Source: Salinicola socius (GTDB taxonomy: Bacteria > Pseudomonadota > Gammaproteobacteria > Pseudomonadales > Halomonadaceae). Taken from it: DNA of 64,000 nt. The DNA lies in contig NZ_MSDO01000019.1 of NCBI RefSeq assembly GCF_001937195.1, positions 62,001 to 126,000 of the forward strand, read 5' to 3'. Under the pieces are notes generated by a model. The model was given only the letters and a program-made list of their open reading frames with translations, was not told the DNA's origin and made no database searches. Positions 37,435 to 48,292 of the stretch are shown in pieces (position 1 is the stretch's first letter; every line of letters starts with the position of its first letter). Position numbers and translations under genes: made by a program.

Positions 37435-38889
37435 TCAAAGGAGCACCTCGTCGAGCTTCAGCGCGGCGTGAGCGAGCCCTTGCGCGATGCCGCCGATATC
37501 ACCGGCACCCTGCGTGATCAGGATGTCGCCCGGTCGTAGCACTCGCGCGAGAATATCCGGCAACGCCGATTTCTTCTCGATGAACAGCGGATCGACCTGG
37601 CCTCGTTGGCGAATGGACCCTGCCAGCATCTTGCCCTCTGCTCCCGGAATCGGGACTTCGCCGGCACTGTAGACGTCCAGCAGCAATAGCGTGTCGACAC
37701 CGGAGAGAACCCTGACGAAATCCTCGTACAGATCCCGGGTACGGGTATAGCGATGAGGCTGATAGATCATCACCAGACGACGCTCCGGCCAGCCGGCACG
37801 CACCGCCCGAATGACCATTTCCACCTCGCGCGGATGATGGCCATAGTCGTCCACCAGCATCACCTCGCCCCCTTCGGGAAGCGGGTAATGCCCATGCACC
37901 TGGAAGCGTCGACCGACGCCCCCGAACGACGCAAGCCCCTTGACGATGTCGTCGTCGCCGACGCCGGCATCGGTCGCCACGGCGATCGCAGCCAGCGCGT
38001 TCAATGCATTGTGGGTGCCCGGCATGGCCAGCGTGATCTTCAACGAGGCGAAGCCGTCAGGGCGTTCGGCGACGAATCGAATGGTGTCGGCCGTCTGGTG
38101 GAAATCCCGCACTCGATAATCGGCGTCTTCGCTGAAGCCGTAAGTCACGAATTGGCGCTGAACCTGGGGCAGCAATTCACGCACATTGTCATCGTCGAGA
38201 CACAGCACGGCACGCCCATAGAACGGCAGGTTGTGCAGAAATTCGATGAAGGTCGTCTTCAGCCGCGAGAAATCGCCGTCATAGGTCGCCATGTGATCGG
38301 CGTCGATATTGGTGACGATGGCCGTCATCGGCTGAAGATGCAGAAAGGAAGCGTCCGATTCATCGGCCTCTGCGACCAGAAAGTCGCCGGATCCCAGTCG
38401 CGCGTTGGTGCCCGCGCTGGTCAGCTTGCCGCCGATCACGAAAGTGGGATCGAGCCCCGCTTCGGCGAACAACGTCGAAAGCAGGCTCGTGGTGGTGGTC
38501 TTGCCATGCGTGCCGGCAACCGCGATACCGTGACGAAACCGCATCAGCTCGGCCAGCATCTCGGCGCGACGCACGACCGGAATACGATGCTCGCGGGCCC
38601 ACTGGATCTCCGGATTGGTCGGATCGACCGCGGTCGACACCACGATGACGTCGGCGCCCTCGGCATTGACCGCCGCGTGTCCGATGGCCACTCGGATCCC
38701 GCACTCTCGCAGGTGGTGGGTGACCGCCGACTCGCGCAGGTCACTGCCGCTGACCGCGTAGCCTTCGTTGACCAGGACTTCGGCGATACCGCACATGCCG
38801 GCGCCACCGATCCCCACGAAATGAATGCCACGAATGCGCCGCATGCCGAGATGCGAGCGCGCCGGGCGTGTCTGAATGCTATCGCTCAA
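37435..38889 (-). CDS. murC: UDP-N-acetylmuramate--L-alanine ligase
   Basis: Adds L-alanine to UDP-MurNAc. 484 residues from the start I favour. Motifs: [11 protein letters not shown] (nucleotide fold), [12 protein letters not shown] (ATP loop), and [15 protein letters not shown] at 38889 has GGAG exactly 7 nt upstream and gives the N-terminus (M)[19 protein letters not shown]. The ATG at 38844 (MRRIRGIHF) is possible but lacks a ribosome site. With TTG it overlaps the end of murG by 11 nt, as expected in this tightly packed cluster. Confidence 0.96.
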   Translation of the reverse strand: MSDSIQTRPARSHLGMRRIRGIHFVGIGGAGMCGIAEVLVNEGYAVSGSDLRESAVTHHLRECGIRVAIGHAAVNAEGADVIVVSTAVDPTNPEIQWAREHRIPVVRRAEMLAELMRFRHGIAVAGTHGKTTTTSLLSTLFAEAGLDPTFVIGGKLTSAGTNARLGSGDFLVAEADESDASFLHLQPMTAIVTNIDADHMATYDGDFSRLKTTFIEFLHNLPFYGRAVLCLDDDNVRELLPQVQRQFVTYGFSEDADYRVRDFHQTADTIRFVAERPDGFASLKITLAMPGTHNALNALAAIAVATDAGVGDDDIVKGLASFGGVGRRFQVHGHYPLPEGGEVMLVDDYGHHPREVEMVIRAVRAGWPERRLVMIYQPHRYTRTRDLYEDFVRVLSGVDTLLLLDVYSAGEVPIPGAEGKMLAGSIRQRGQVDPLFIEKKSALPDILARVLRPGDILITQGAGDIGGIAQGLAHAALKLDEVLL

Positions 38890-39964
38890 AACCAATCTCC
38901 ATGCAGCCGTCGACCAGGCGTTCGACGGCATCGAGGTGGGCTACCCGGCGTGCCTGGACGGCCATCCGCGCCAGCACGTCGGGCTGTAAAAGTGACTCGA
39001 GCGCCGCCTGCAAACGCTCGGGGGTGAGCTCGGATTGCTGTATCAGCTCCGCGCCACCGGCATCGACCAGATGGCTCGCATTGTGGGTCTGATGATCATC
39101 GACCGCGTGCGGAAATGGCACCAGCAACGACGGCTTGGCTGCCGCCGTCAGTTCGGCAATGGTCAGCGCGCCGGCGCGACAGACGATGATATCCGCCCAG
39201 TCATAGGCCTCGGCCATCTCGTCGATGAAGGCGCTGACCTCCGCCTCGACACCCGCAGAACGGTAGGCTTCAAGGGTGACCTCGTCCTTGTCCCGCCCGG
39301 CCTGATGCCGCACTTGCGGACGTGCTGCCGGCTCCAGCGACGCCAGCGCCACCGGCAATTTCTGGTTGAGCGACTGCGCGCCCAGCGAGCCGCCCAGCAC
39401 CAGCAACCGCAGGGCGCGACCACTCATCTGCGCCGCGGTCCTGGGCCGCTCGCCCAACGCGGCGATATCCTCGCGCACCGGATTCCCCACCACCTCGGCC
39501 CTGTCGCCGGGAAAGGCCCCGGGAAACGCCGCATAGACGCGCGTGGCCAGACGGGCGAGCGAGCGGTTGGTCAATCCGGCGACGGCGTTCTGCTCGTGCA
39601 CGACCAACGGCTTGCCGCTCAAGCGTGCGGCCAGACCGCCGGGGCCGCTGGCGAATCCCCCCAGACCGACGACCAACTGGGGGTCGAAACGACGAATCAC
39701 CTGGCGCGACTGCCAGACGGCGCGCGTCAAACGCCACGGAATCGCCAGCCATCCAGCCAGGCCATTGCCGCGCAAGCCAGCGATCTCGATCCGATTGAGC
39801 GGGATGCCGGCGGCGGGAACGAGACGATTCTCGATTCCCCGCGGGCTGCCCAGCCACTCGATAGCCACGCCGCGATCGCTCAGGGCCTTGGCAAGCGACA
39901 GCGCCGGGACCACGTGCCCTCCCGTCCCGCCAGCCATGATCAGTACCCGTTTCAGTTCGCTCAT
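38879..39964 (-). CDS. murG: Lipid II-forming GlcNAc transferase MurG
   Basis: 361-residue peripheral membrane glycosyltransferase converting lipid I to lipid II. The glycine-rich loops [13 protein letters not shown] and [12 protein letters not shown] and the UDP-binding [11 protein letters not shown] are present. The start overlaps the ftsW stop (ATGA). Confidence 0.98.
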   Translation of the reverse strand: MSELKRVLIMAGGTGGHVVPALSLAKALSDRGVAIEWLGSPRGIENRLVPAAGIPLNRIEIAGLRGNGLAGWLAIPWRLTRAVWQSRQVIRRFDPQLVVGLGGFASGPGGLAARLSGKPLVVHEQNAVAGLTNRSLARLATRVYAAFPGAFPGDRAEVVGNPVREDIAALGERPRTAAQMSGRALRLLVLGGSLGAQSLNQKLPVALASLEPAARPQVRHQAGRDKDEVTLEAYRSAGVEAEVSAFIDEMAEAYDWADIIVCRAGALTIAELTAAAKPSLLVPFPHAVDDHQTHNASHLVDAGGAELIQQSELTPERLQAALESLLQPDVLARMAVQARRVAHLDAVERLVDGCMEIGFER

Positions 39965-41178
39965 AGGGTCGGCTCCACCGCCTCGCCCGGGGGCCGGGTG
40001 TCATCTTCGCTTCCGGCCGAGGGTTTCGGCCGCCGCTGCAGCCGTCTGACCTCGACGTCGACGCGAAACAGTATCGCCATCATGATCCCGCTAATGATGA
40101 GACTCGAGCCACCATAACTCAAAAGCGGTAGCGTCAAGCCCTTGGTCGGCAGCATGCCGGAACTCACCGAGATGTTGATGAATGCCTGGGCCCCGATCAC
40201 CAGAGCGATCCCGTAACAGAGATACGCCGCAAACGGGATACCGGCCAATTCGGCCTTGCGCCCGATCCGGAAAGCGCGAAACACCAGCAGTGCGAACAGC
40301 AGGATGACTCCCACGGCGCCGAACAATCCCAGTTCCTCGGCAAGCACGGCAAACACGAAATCGGTATGCGCCTCGGGCAGATAGAAGAGTTTCTGGACGC
40401 TATTGCCAAGCCCCAGCCCGAACCAGTGACCACGACCGAAGGCGATCAGCGCCTGGGTTAGCTGATAGCCGGTGTTGTATTGGTCCGCCCACGGATTGGC
40501 GAAGCTGGTGATGCGTTGCAGACGATAGGGCTCCGCCACCGCCAGCATGACCGCGCCGGAGCCGACGATGGCCAGGATCAGCAGGAACCGCCACAGCGGC
40601 GCCCCCGAAAGCAGCAGCATGCCCATGACGCAGCCGGTCAATACCACGACCGCACCATAGTCCGGCTCGAGAATCAGCAGAAAACCGATCAGCGCCATGA
40701 CCGCCAGCGGTCGCATGAACGCGCCCCAGCTCCGACGCACCTCCGGCAGGAAACGTTCGAGATAGCCGGCGACGTAAACGATCAGACACAGCTTGGCGAC
40801 TTCCGACGCCTGAACGTTGATGATGCCGAGCGAAATCCAGCGCCGGCTGCCGTTGATCTCGCGGCCGACGATCAGCACCGTGAACAACAGCAACAGCGCC
40901 ACGATCAGCATCAGCGGCCCTTTCTGACGCCACCAGTCCAGCGGCAGGCGTACCGCCACCAGCCCGACGCCGATCGACGCCAGCACGAAAATGCCGTGAC
41001 GAATGCTGAAGTAGTATGGGTTGCCGGTAAGACTGGCGGCGATTTCGGTAGAGGCGGAGGTCACCATCACCCAGCCGATCAGCATCAACGACAGCGTCGA
41101 CAGCAAAAGCCAGCCGTCGAATGACTGATGTCGCGTGGTCAGCCGCGCCTGCGACGTCTTCACCATGGCTTTCAACAT
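39961..41178 (-). CDS. ftsW: Septal peptidoglycan polymerase FtsW
   Basis: 405-residue SEDS-family membrane glycosyltransferase that works with FtsI at the septum. About ten transmembrane segments; the SEDS motifs YGAVVVL (before a catalytic Asp-containing region: EPDYGAV), NTGYQLTQALIAFGRG and ISVSSGMLPTKGLTLPLLSYGGSS are clear. The start at 41178 lies inside the murD end (ATGTTGA); ATG at 41166 is an alternative. Confidence 0.97.
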   Translation of the reverse strand: MLKAMVKTSQARLTTRHQSFDGWLLLSTLSLMLIGWVMVTSASTEIAASLTGNPYYFSIRHGIFVLASIGVGLVAVRLPLDWWRQKGPLMLIVALLLLFTVLIVGREINGSRRWISLGIINVQASEVAKLCLIVYVAGYLERFLPEVRRSWGAFMRPLAVMALIGFLLILEPDYGAVVVLTGCVMGMLLLSGAPLWRFLLILAIVGSGAVMLAVAEPYRLQRITSFANPWADQYNTGYQLTQALIAFGRGHWFGLGLGNSVQKLFYLPEAHTDFVFAVLAEELGLFGAVGVILLFALLVFRAFRIGRKAELAGIPFAAYLCYGIALVIGAQAFINISVSSGMLPTKGLTLPLLSYGGSSLIISGIMMAILFRVDVEVRRLQRRPKPSAGSEDDTRPPGEAVEPTL

Positions 41179-42584
41179 TCGGCTTCCTGCCCTTGTTCGA
41201 GCTGCCCTTGGTCAAGAAGCGCGCGAAACGCCTCGCCGCGCGCCATGTAGTTGGGAAACTGATCGAGACTCGCACAGGCCGGCGACAGCAGCACGCAATC
41301 TCCGGCCTCGGCGATCGATGCCGCCCGCTGCACGGCCTGTGCCAGCGTATCGACGCGATGCGTTGCCACCCGATCCTGCAGCGCCGCCACCAGCTGAGGC
41401 GCGTCCTGCCCGAAAACGATCGCTTCGCGGGCGTGTTGCGCGAGCGGCGCCGCCAGCGGCGTGAAGTCCGCCCCCTTGCCGACACCGCCGCCGATCCAGA
41501 TCAATTGGCCGGTCAGGGTCTCGCCAAGGCCGGCAATCGCCGCCAGCGTTGCGCCAACGTTGGTGCCTTTGGAATCGTTGATCCAGCGCACCCCGCCGCG
41601 CTCGGCCACGATCTCGCCACGGTGCGGCAAGCCGGCGAAACGGTCCAGTACATCACGCATGAGCGCCTGCGGTATCCCGATGACATGCCCGATCGCCAGG
41701 GCCGCCAGCGCGTTGGCCTGATTGTGACGCCCAGCCAGACGCAGTTCGCTAACCGGCATCAGCGGTTTCCGGCCATGGCACAGCCACTCGTCGCCTTCGA
41801 GGTCCGAGATGCCCCAAGCTCCGCCTGCCGGCGTTCGTGTGGTGAACCGCTCGCAAGGGATCGAGGTGTCGTCGGGCCAGGTGGCCGCATCGTCGGCATT
41901 GACGACGACGTGCGCCGCGCCCTCGAAAACACGCGCCTTCGCCTGACGATAGCCGGCCATGTCTCCATGTCGATCGAGATGATCGGCGGACAAATTCAGG
42001 AAAGCGGCGCAGATCGCCCCCAGTCCCTCGAGCGTTTCCAGCTGAAAGCTCGAGAGCTCCAGCACGAAAAGCTCGGTGTCGGGCTGATCGATCAGCAGAT
42101 CCAGCGCGGCGTCTCCCAGGTTGCCGCCCACGGCCACACGCTTACCGGCCCGCCGCGCCATCTCGCCGACCAGCGTGGTCACGGTGGATTTGGCATTCGA
42201 CCCGGTGATGGCCACGATCGGCGCCCTGCAGTGGCGAGCGAACAGCGCGATCTCGCCGAGGACGCGCTCCCGCACCCTGTTCAAGCCGGACGCCTCGAGA
42301 TCGACGCCGGGGCTGACGACGATGTCGTCGAACGTGCGCAGGTCCAGGGCGTCAAGGCTGCCGAGATGGATCTCGACATCCGGGAACGACGCCCGGAACG
42401 CCTCGATGCCGGGCGGCGAGACTCGGGTGTCGGCGAGCATGAATCGCTCGCCCCGATGCGTCAGAAAACGGGCGATGGCGCGGCCGGATATGCCCAGCCC
42501 GACCACCAGCCAAGGCGTCGCGGGCGGGTGAGCAGAGACTTTCAGAGACGTCGAGGCCGACTTGGCAGGCACCTGTTCGGTCAT
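41172..42584 (-). CDS. murD: UDP-N-acetylmuramoylalanine--D-glutamate ligase
   Basis: 470 residues, adds D-glutamate to the peptide stem. N-terminal domain motif VVGLGISGRAIARF, ATP loop ITGSNAKSTVTTLV (Ala replaces the more common Gly in GTNGKST), NLSADHLDRHGDM and DSKGTNVGA. The first 20 residues are polar and variable. It follows mraY with 4 nt between. Confidence 0.97.
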   Translation of the reverse strand: MTEQVPAKSASTSLKVSAHPPATPWLVVGLGISGRAIARFLTHRGERFMLADTRVSPPGIEAFRASFPDVEIHLGSLDALDLRTFDDIVVSPGVDLEASGLNRVRERVLGEIALFARHCRAPIVAITGSNAKSTVTTLVGEMARRAGKRVAVGGNLGDAALDLLIDQPDTELFVLELSSFQLETLEGLGAICAAFLNLSADHLDRHGDMAGYRQAKARVFEGAAHVVVNADDAATWPDDTSIPCERFTTRTPAGGAWGISDLEGDEWLCHGRKPLMPVSELRLAGRHNQANALAALAIGHVIGIPQALMRDVLDRFAGLPHRGEIVAERGGVRWINDSKGTNVGATLAAIAGLGETLTGQLIWIGGGVGKGADFTPLAAPLAQHAREAIVFGQDAPQLVAALQDRVATHRVDTLAQAVQRAASIAEAGDCVLLSPACASLDQFPNYMARGEAFRALLDQGQLEQGQEAEC

Positions 42585-42588
42585 GACA

Positions 42589-43671
42589 TCAACGCAGTTT
42601 CAGCGTCGCCAGTCCCAGCAGGACCAGCATGACGGTGACGATCCAGAACCGCACGATCACTCGCGGCTCCGGCCAGCCCTGGAGCTCGAAGTGGTGATGC
42701 AACGGTGCCATGCGGAAGATACGCCGCCCGGTCAGCTTGTAGGAACCGACCTGAAGGATGACCGAGACCGTCTCCATCACGAAGACGCCGCCCATGATGA
42801 ACAGCACGATCTCCTGGCGCACGATCACCGCGACGATACCCAGCGCCGCGCCCAGTGCCAGCGCACCGACATCGCCCATGAACACCTGGGCGGGATAAGT
42901 GTTGAACCACAGGAATCCAAGCCCCGCGCCGGCGATGGTGCCACAGAACACGGCCAGCTCACCGGCACCGGGCACTTCCGGAATATGCAGGTAATTGGCG
43001 AAGACGGCGTTGCCGCTGGCATAGGCGAATACCGCCAGCCCCATCGAGACCAGCACCGTCGGCATGATCGCCAGGCCATCGAGACCATCGGTCAGGTTGA
43101 CCGCATTGGAACTCCCCACGATGACGAGGTAACTCAGCACGATGTAGAACACACCCAGCGGAATCACCACATCCTTGAACAGCGGCACGATCAAGCTGGT
43201 CTCGACCGGACTTGCCGCGGTGAAATAGAGAATCAGCGAAGCGCCGAGGCCGATCACCGACTGCCAGAAATACTTCCAGCGTGCCGGTAGCCCGCGAGGA
43301 TTTTTCTCTACCACCTTGCGGAAGTCGTCGACCCAGCCGATGGCGCCGAAACCCAACGTCACCGCCAGCACCAGCCACACGTAATGGTTGGTCAGATCGC
43401 CCCACAGCAGTGTACTGACCGCGATGGAGACCAGGATCAACGCGCCGCCCATGGTCGGCGTTCCTGCCTTGGACAGATGCGACTGCGGGCCATCGTCACG
43501 CACCGCCTGGCCGATCTGGCGCTCGACCAGACGCTTGATCATCTGCGGACCCATCCACAGACTCAAGAAAAGCGCCGTCAGCGTGCCCAGAATCACGCGC
43601 AGCGTCAGGTATCCGAAAACATTGAAAGCACTTTGAAAATGGGTCAGCAGTTCAGCCAGAAAAAGCAGCAT
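42589..43671 (-). CDS. mraY: Phospho-MurNAc-pentapeptide translocase MraY
   Basis: 360-residue integral membrane enzyme making lipid I. Family motifs in order: [18 protein letters not shown] with the catalytic aspartates, [10 protein letters not shown], and the C-terminal [17 protein letters not shown]. Ten membrane segments are expected. It is 9 nt from murF. Confidence 0.98.
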   Translation of the reverse strand: MLLFLAELLTHFQSAFNVFGYLTLRVILGTLTALFLSLWMGPQMIKRLVERQIGQAVRDDGPQSHLSKAGTPTMGGALILVSIAVSTLLWGDLTNHYVWLVLAVTLGFGAIGWVDDFRKVVEKNPRGLPARWKYFWQSVIGLGASLILYFTAASPVETSLIVPLFKDVVIPLGVFYIVLSYLVIVGSSNAVNLTDGLDGLAIMPTVLVSMGLAVFAYASGNAVFANYLHIPEVPGAGELAVFCGTIAGAGLGFLWFNTYPAQVFMGDVGALALGAALGIVAVIVRQEIVLFIMGGVFVMETVSVILQVGSYKLTGRRIFRMAPLHHHFELQGWPEPRVIVRFWIVTVMLVLLGLATLKLR

Positions 43672-43680
43672 GAGTCAGAT

Positions 43681-45036
43681 TCACCTTGAGGCATCATCAC
43701 GCAGCGCGGCGACGAGTCTTTCCATGCCGGCACTGCGCGAACCCTTGACCAGCACGCTGGCCCGGGAAGGAAGCTGATCCTGTGCAAAACGCTCGAGCGT
43801 TGCCCAGTCATCGAAATGATGGCCTTCGTGACCGAAGGCCTCGGTTGCGGCACGTGCCGGTTCCCCGTACGTGCCCAGAAAATCGATACCGAGATCGAGC
43901 GCGCATCGCCCGATCTCGGCATGTAACCGTTCGGAATCGCGTCCCATCTCACCCATCGCGCCGAGGAAGCACCAGCGCGGGGCGGGGAGCGACGCGAGCG
44001 TTTCAAGTGCCGCTCGCATCGCACCGGGGTTGGCGTTATAGCTATCGTCGATGACGACCCCGCCGCGTAGACCTTTGACCACCTGCATTCGCCCGGACAT
44101 GCTGCGGCAAGCTTCGAGGCCGGTCGCGATTTCCGCGGCGCCGAAGCCGAGCGCATAGGTGGCGGCCGCGGCGGCCAGGGCGTTGCGCACGTTGTGCCGG
44201 CCCATCAACGAAAGCGCGATACGGACCGACGCTTCGCCCGGCAAACAAAGCGTGAAAGCATAACGCCCGCCAGAGTCACAAGCCAGATCGCGGGCCATGA
44301 CGCTGGCATCAGCGTCGATGGCAAAGTCGATGACTCGAGCCCGCCCCGACAGCGTCCGCCAGACCGGAAAATAGGTCTCGTCACGATCGAGAACGGCGCA
44401 ACCGTCGATCGACAGCCCGGCCAGAATTTCGCCCTTGGCCTGCGCGATCTGCCCCATGCCGCCGAACTCACCGACATGCGCGCCGGTGACATTGGTAATG
44501 ACGGCCACCTGCGGCCTCGCCTGCGCCGTGGTCCAGGCGATTTCGCCCAGGTGATTGGCACCCAGCTCGATCGCCGCATAACGATGTTCGGCGGTGAGCT
44601 CGAGCAGCGTGAGCGGCGCACCGATGTCATTGTTCAGATTGCCCCGCGTCGCCAGCGTCGGCGAGCGCCGGCTCAGTATCGAGGCGAGCATCTCCTTGAC
44701 CGTGGTCTTGCCACTGTTACCGGTCACCGCGATCAACTTGCCGTCCCAGGCGAGCCGGTGCGCCCGCGCCAGCAGCCCCAGCGCCAGACGCGTATCCGGC
44801 ACCTGGATCTGCGCCAACGGGTCATCCACCGGATATGACACAACGGCGCCGATCGCGCCTTTTTCACGCGCCTGGGCCAGAAAATCGTGGGCATCGAAAC
44901 GCTCGCCCTGCAGCGCCACCAACAGGTCACCGGGCAGAAGCGCTCGGGTATCGGTGACGATCCGCATCACCGCGGCGTCTGCCCCCTTGAGCGAGGCGCC
45001 GAGACGCGCGGCAACAGCGCTGAGCTTGTCGCTCAT
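43681..45036 (-). CDS. murF: UDP-MurNAc-tripeptide--D-alanyl-D-alanine ligase
   Basis: 451 residues, adds D-Ala-D-Ala. ATP loop VTGNSGKTTVKEM, then ELGANHLGEI and DSYNANPGAM. The start at 45036 (MSDKLSAVAARLGA) overlaps the murE stop (ATGA); a 24-nt longer frame is less likely. Since ddlB is missing from this cluster, D-Ala-D-Ala must come from a ligase elsewhere. Confidence 0.97.
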   Translation of the reverse strand: MSDKLSAVAARLGASLKGADAAVMRIVTDTRALLPGDLLVALQGERFDAHDFLAQAREKGAIGAVVSYPVDDPLAQIQVPDTRLALGLLARAHRLAWDGKLIAVTGNSGKTTVKEMLASILSRRSPTLATRGNLNNDIGAPLTLLELTAEHRYAAIELGANHLGEIAWTTAQARPQVAVITNVTGAHVGEFGGMGQIAQAKGEILAGLSIDGCAVLDRDETYFPVWRTLSGRARVIDFAIDADASVMARDLACDSGGRYAFTLCLPGEASVRIALSLMGRHNVRNALAAAAATYALGFGAAEIATGLEACRSMSGRMQVVKGLRGGVVIDDSYNANPGAMRAALETLASLPAPRWCFLGAMGEMGRDSERLHAEIGRCALDLGIDFLGTYGEPARAATEAFGHEGHHFDDWATLERFAQDQLPSRASVLVKGSRSAGMERLVAALRDDASR

Positions 45037-46565
45037 GCGGTTGTCTCCCGCACCTGACATAGCGAGGTCGCGACATCGACATCGCTGAACGGATGCCGCA
45101 CGCCGGCGATCTCCTGATAGTCTTCGTGGCCTTTGCCGGCGATCAGCACGATATCGTTGGGTCTGGCCGCTTCGATGACGCGCTCGAGCGCCCGACGTCG
45201 GCCATCGACGGACCAGACGAGCGCCTGCGCCGCTGGCGACAAGCCAGCGACGATCTGGTCACGGATGAATGCCGGATCCTCGCTGCGCGGATTGTCATCG
45301 GTGACCACGATGCGGTCTGCCAGCCTCTCGGCCACGCCGGCCATCAGCGGACGCTTGCCGCTATCTCGATCACCGCCGCAACCGAACACGCACCAGAGCT
45401 CGCCACCGTCCTGGCTCGGCAGATGCGCGCGCAAGGCGGACAGCGCGTTCTCCAGCGCATCCGGAGTGTGCGCATAGTCCACCACCACGATGGGCGCGGT
45501 GGCATCGGCCCCGCACGGCAATCGCTGCATGCGCCCCGGCACCGGCTGCAGCTGTGCGGCGGCCTGCCAGAGCGATTCCAGCGAGTATCCCAGCCCGTAG
45601 AGTGTCGTCATCGCCGATAACGTATTGTCGAGGTTGAAACGCCCCATCAACGGCAGTTCGAGAACGCCCTCGTTGTCGGGTGTCGCGACGATAGCGCGCA
45701 GGCCATTGGGCAAGCTTTCACAGTCGACGACACGCAGCGTCGTGGCGTCGCTGCTACCGGTCGCCAACACCCTGACCCCTTGCCGCAGACCCGCCAACAT
45801 CAGCCGCGCCAGCGGATCGTCGCCGTTGACGACCGCCAGCTTTAGCGTCTCGCGCCTGAACAGTCGCGCCTTCGCCGCCGCGTAAGCCGCCATGCTGCCG
45901 TGATAGTCGAGATGATCGCGACTCAGGTTGGTGAAGACGGCGGCGTCGATTCGGGTATCGCCCAGTCGCTCCTGTGCCAACGCATGAGACGAAATCTCCA
46001 TCGCCACGACGCCGACCCCATCCATCGCCATTTCACCCAGCATCTGCTGCAGCGCCAGCGCACCCGGCGTGGTCTGCACTGCGGGGCGCACCGCGCCGGG
46101 CCGACCATACCCTAGCGTACCGATCACGCCGGCCGGGGTACCGAGTCTTTCCAGCAGCGCGGCGATATAGTGGGTCACCGAACTCTTGCCGTTGGTGCCG
46201 GTCACTCCGATCAGCGTCAGTGACTCCGGCACGTCGAACAGCCGACGACCCAGCGCTGCCTGCTGCTGCGTCAGCCCGGGCATGGCGAGCACCCGCGCAT
46301 CCGCCCGCCATTTGGGATCGAGCCCGTCGGCCTCGCATAGCACGCCCGCAGCGCCCGCCTGCAGTGCTTCCCCGATGAACTGCCGCCCGTCGGTTCCGAC
46401 TCCCGGCACCGCCACGAACAGCTCGCCGGCCTTTAGCTGTCGGCTATCCAGGACCAGCGTCGCGTCAGACGATTCCGGTAGCCAGGACGCCAGTCGCTCA
46501 GGTCTCGCGACTTCAGGCCAGAGCGAGGTCAACGCGGTCGCGAGCGTCGCGGTGTCGATTCTCAT
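45033..46565 (-). CDS. murE: UDP-MurNAc-Ala-Glu--meso-diaminopimelate ligase
   Basis: 510 residues. ATP loop VTGTNGKSSVTHYI, and the motif DDNPRSEDP whose DNPR selects meso-diaminopimelate, so the wall is the Gram-negative DAP type. The start overlaps the ftsI stop by four bases. Confidence 0.98.
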   Translation of the reverse strand: MRIDTATLATALTSLWPEVARPERLASWLPESSDATLVLDSRQLKAGELFVAVPGVGTDGRQFIGEALQAGAAGVLCEADGLDPKWRADARVLAMPGLTQQQAALGRRLFDVPESLTLIGVTGTNGKSSVTHYIAALLERLGTPAGVIGTLGYGRPGAVRPAVQTTPGALALQQMLGEMAMDGVGVVAMEISSHALAQERLGDTRIDAAVFTNLSRDHLDYHGSMAAYAAAKARLFRRETLKLAVVNGDDPLARLMLAGLRQGVRVLATGSSDATTLRVVDCESLPNGLRAIVATPDNEGVLELPLMGRFNLDNTLSAMTTLYGLGYSLESLWQAAAQLQPVPGRMQRLPCGADATAPIVVVDYAHTPDALENALSALRAHLPSQDGGELWCVFGCGGDRDSGKRPLMAGVAERLADRIVVTDDNPRSEDPAFIRDQIVAGLSPAAQALVWSVDGRRRALERVIEAARPNDIVLIAGKGHEDYQEIAGVRHPFSDVDVATSLCQVRETTA

Positions 46566-48292
46566 GGCTTGGACTCCTGTTCCGCCCCGTCGGACGGTGC
46601 ATCGGGAGGGACATCGAGCAACCGCAAGGCGCTGCCGACGACGCGACTGAACACCGGAGCGGCGACCAGACCAACGTAGTAGTCACCCTTCTTGGGGTTG
46701 TCGATCATCACCACGGTGACGATACGCGGATTGGATGCCGGGGCAATACCGGCGAACAGCCCGCGGTATTCGACTTCCTGATACCCCGTGCTGGTCACCT
46801 TGCGCACCGTGCCGGTCTTGCCGGCGATCTGGTAGCCGGGCACCATCGCCAGATGCCCGCCCGCATTGGGTTGAACGATCTCTTCCATCATCGCCAGCAG
46901 TTCGTGGGCGATACGCGGCGAAATCACCTGCTCGCCGTCCGGATCCCCATTGAGCTTGAGCAGCGACGGCGACAGCCGTTTGCCATCGTTGGCAATCGCG
47001 GTATAGGCGCTCGCCAGCTGCAACGGCGTCACGGCAACACCGTAGCCGTAGGCCATCGCCGCCTGGGCGCTGCGCGGAAGGTTGACCTGCGATGGCAGAC
47101 TGCCGCTGTTCTCCCCCGGGAAACCGGTGCCGGGAGACTGGCCCAGCCCCAGCTCGCGATAGCGATTCCAGATCGCATCCTTGGGTAGCGTCAGGGCAAT
47201 GTGCGACATGCCGATATTGGAGGAGTGCAGCAGGCTTCCCGCCGGCGTGAGTTTGCCGTAGTTGCGAAAATCGCGAATGGTGTAGCCATCCACCACCATC
47301 CAGCCAGGCGAGGTATCGATGATGCTTTCCGGCGTGAACTGATCGGAAGCGAGGGCTGCCGACATCGCCAGCGGCTTCATCACCGAGCCGGGCTCGATGG
47401 CATCGGTGATCGCCTGGTTGCGCAGCCCGCGAACATCGACATCGCTGCGATTGTTGGGGTTGTAGGATGGCAGGTTGGCCATCGCCAGCACCTCGCCGGA
47501 ACGCGCATCCAGCATCACCAGCGAACCGCCGTCGGCATCGTTCTGACGGATCCCCGCTGCCAACTCCCGATAAGCCATGTACTGCAGCCGCAGATCGATC
47601 GACAGGGTCAGATCGCCGCCGGGCTTGGCCTCTTCGATCAGGTGCAGATCGCGGACCAGATGCCCCTTGCGATCCTTGAGCACGCGCCGCTTGCCGGGCT
47701 GACCGGTGAGATAGCGATTGTAGGCAAGCTCCAGCCCCTCCTGCCCCTTGTCGTCGACGTTGGTCACGCCGACGAGCTGCGCCGCCACTTCCCCTGCCGG
47801 ATAGTAGCGCTTGTATTCGTCGCGGGAGTAGACGCCGGGCATCTGCAGATCGAGAACCGGTTTGGCCGCGGCGGGCGTGAGCTGGCGACGCAGATACATG
47901 AACTCATGATCGGCGTAGCGCGCGATGCGGTCTTCGAGCTGGCGGGGATCGACCTTCAGCGCCTGCGCCAGCAGGGTCTGCTGGATGGGATCCTTGGGCA
48001 GTTCCTGCGGATTGGCCCACAGCGTGACGACGGGCGTCGAGATGGCCAGCGGATCACCGTTGCGGTCACTGATCATCCCGCGATGAGCGCCGATGGTCTC
48101 GACTCGCAGGGTGCGCGCATCGCCCTGATTCTGCAGGAAGCTGCGATCGATCACCTGGAGATAGACGACACGCCCCACCAGCGCGGACAGCGCCACCAGA
48201 ATCACGAGCAGCATGAACCAGTAGCGCCCCGCTCCCAGCGGTGCGTCCGGTCGGCGCTTCCTGTCGGTGGCGGCGCGTCTTGCCGCACTCAT
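46562..48292 (-). CDS. ftsI: Septal transpeptidase FtsI (PBP3)
   Basis: 576-residue class B penicillin-binding protein. A single membrane helix at about 25-45, pedestal domain, then the transpeptidase with SVMK (active serine and lysine, in EPGSVMKPL), SSN, and KTGT. It crosslinks septal glycan made by FtsW. It overlaps ftsL by 4 nt. Length matches Pseudomonas PBP3. Confidence 0.98.
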   Translation of the reverse strand: MSAARRAATDRKRRPDAPLGAGRYWFMLLVILVALSALVGRVVYLQVIDRSFLQNQGDARTLRVETIGAHRGMISDRNGDPLAISTPVVTLWANPQELPKDPIQQTLLAQALKVDPRQLEDRIARYADHEFMYLRRQLTPAAAKPVLDLQMPGVYSRDEYKRYYPAGEVAAQLVGVTNVDDKGQEGLELAYNRYLTGQPGKRRVLKDRKGHLVRDLHLIEEAKPGGDLTLSIDLRLQYMAYRELAAGIRQNDADGGSLVMLDARSGEVLAMANLPSYNPNNRSDVDVRGLRNQAITDAIEPGSVMKPLAMSAALASDQFTPESIIDTSPGWMVVDGYTIRDFRNYGKLTPAGSLLHSSNIGMSHIALTLPKDAIWNRYRELGLGQSPGTGFPGENSGSLPSQVNLPRSAQAAMAYGYGVAVTPLQLASAYTAIANDGKRLSPSLLKLNGDPDGEQVISPRIAHELLAMMEEIVQPNAGGHLAMVPGYQIAGKTGTVRKVTSTGYQEVEYRGLFAGIAPASNPRIVTVVMIDNPKKGDYYVGLVAAPVFSRVVGSALRLLDVPPDAPSDGAEQESKP

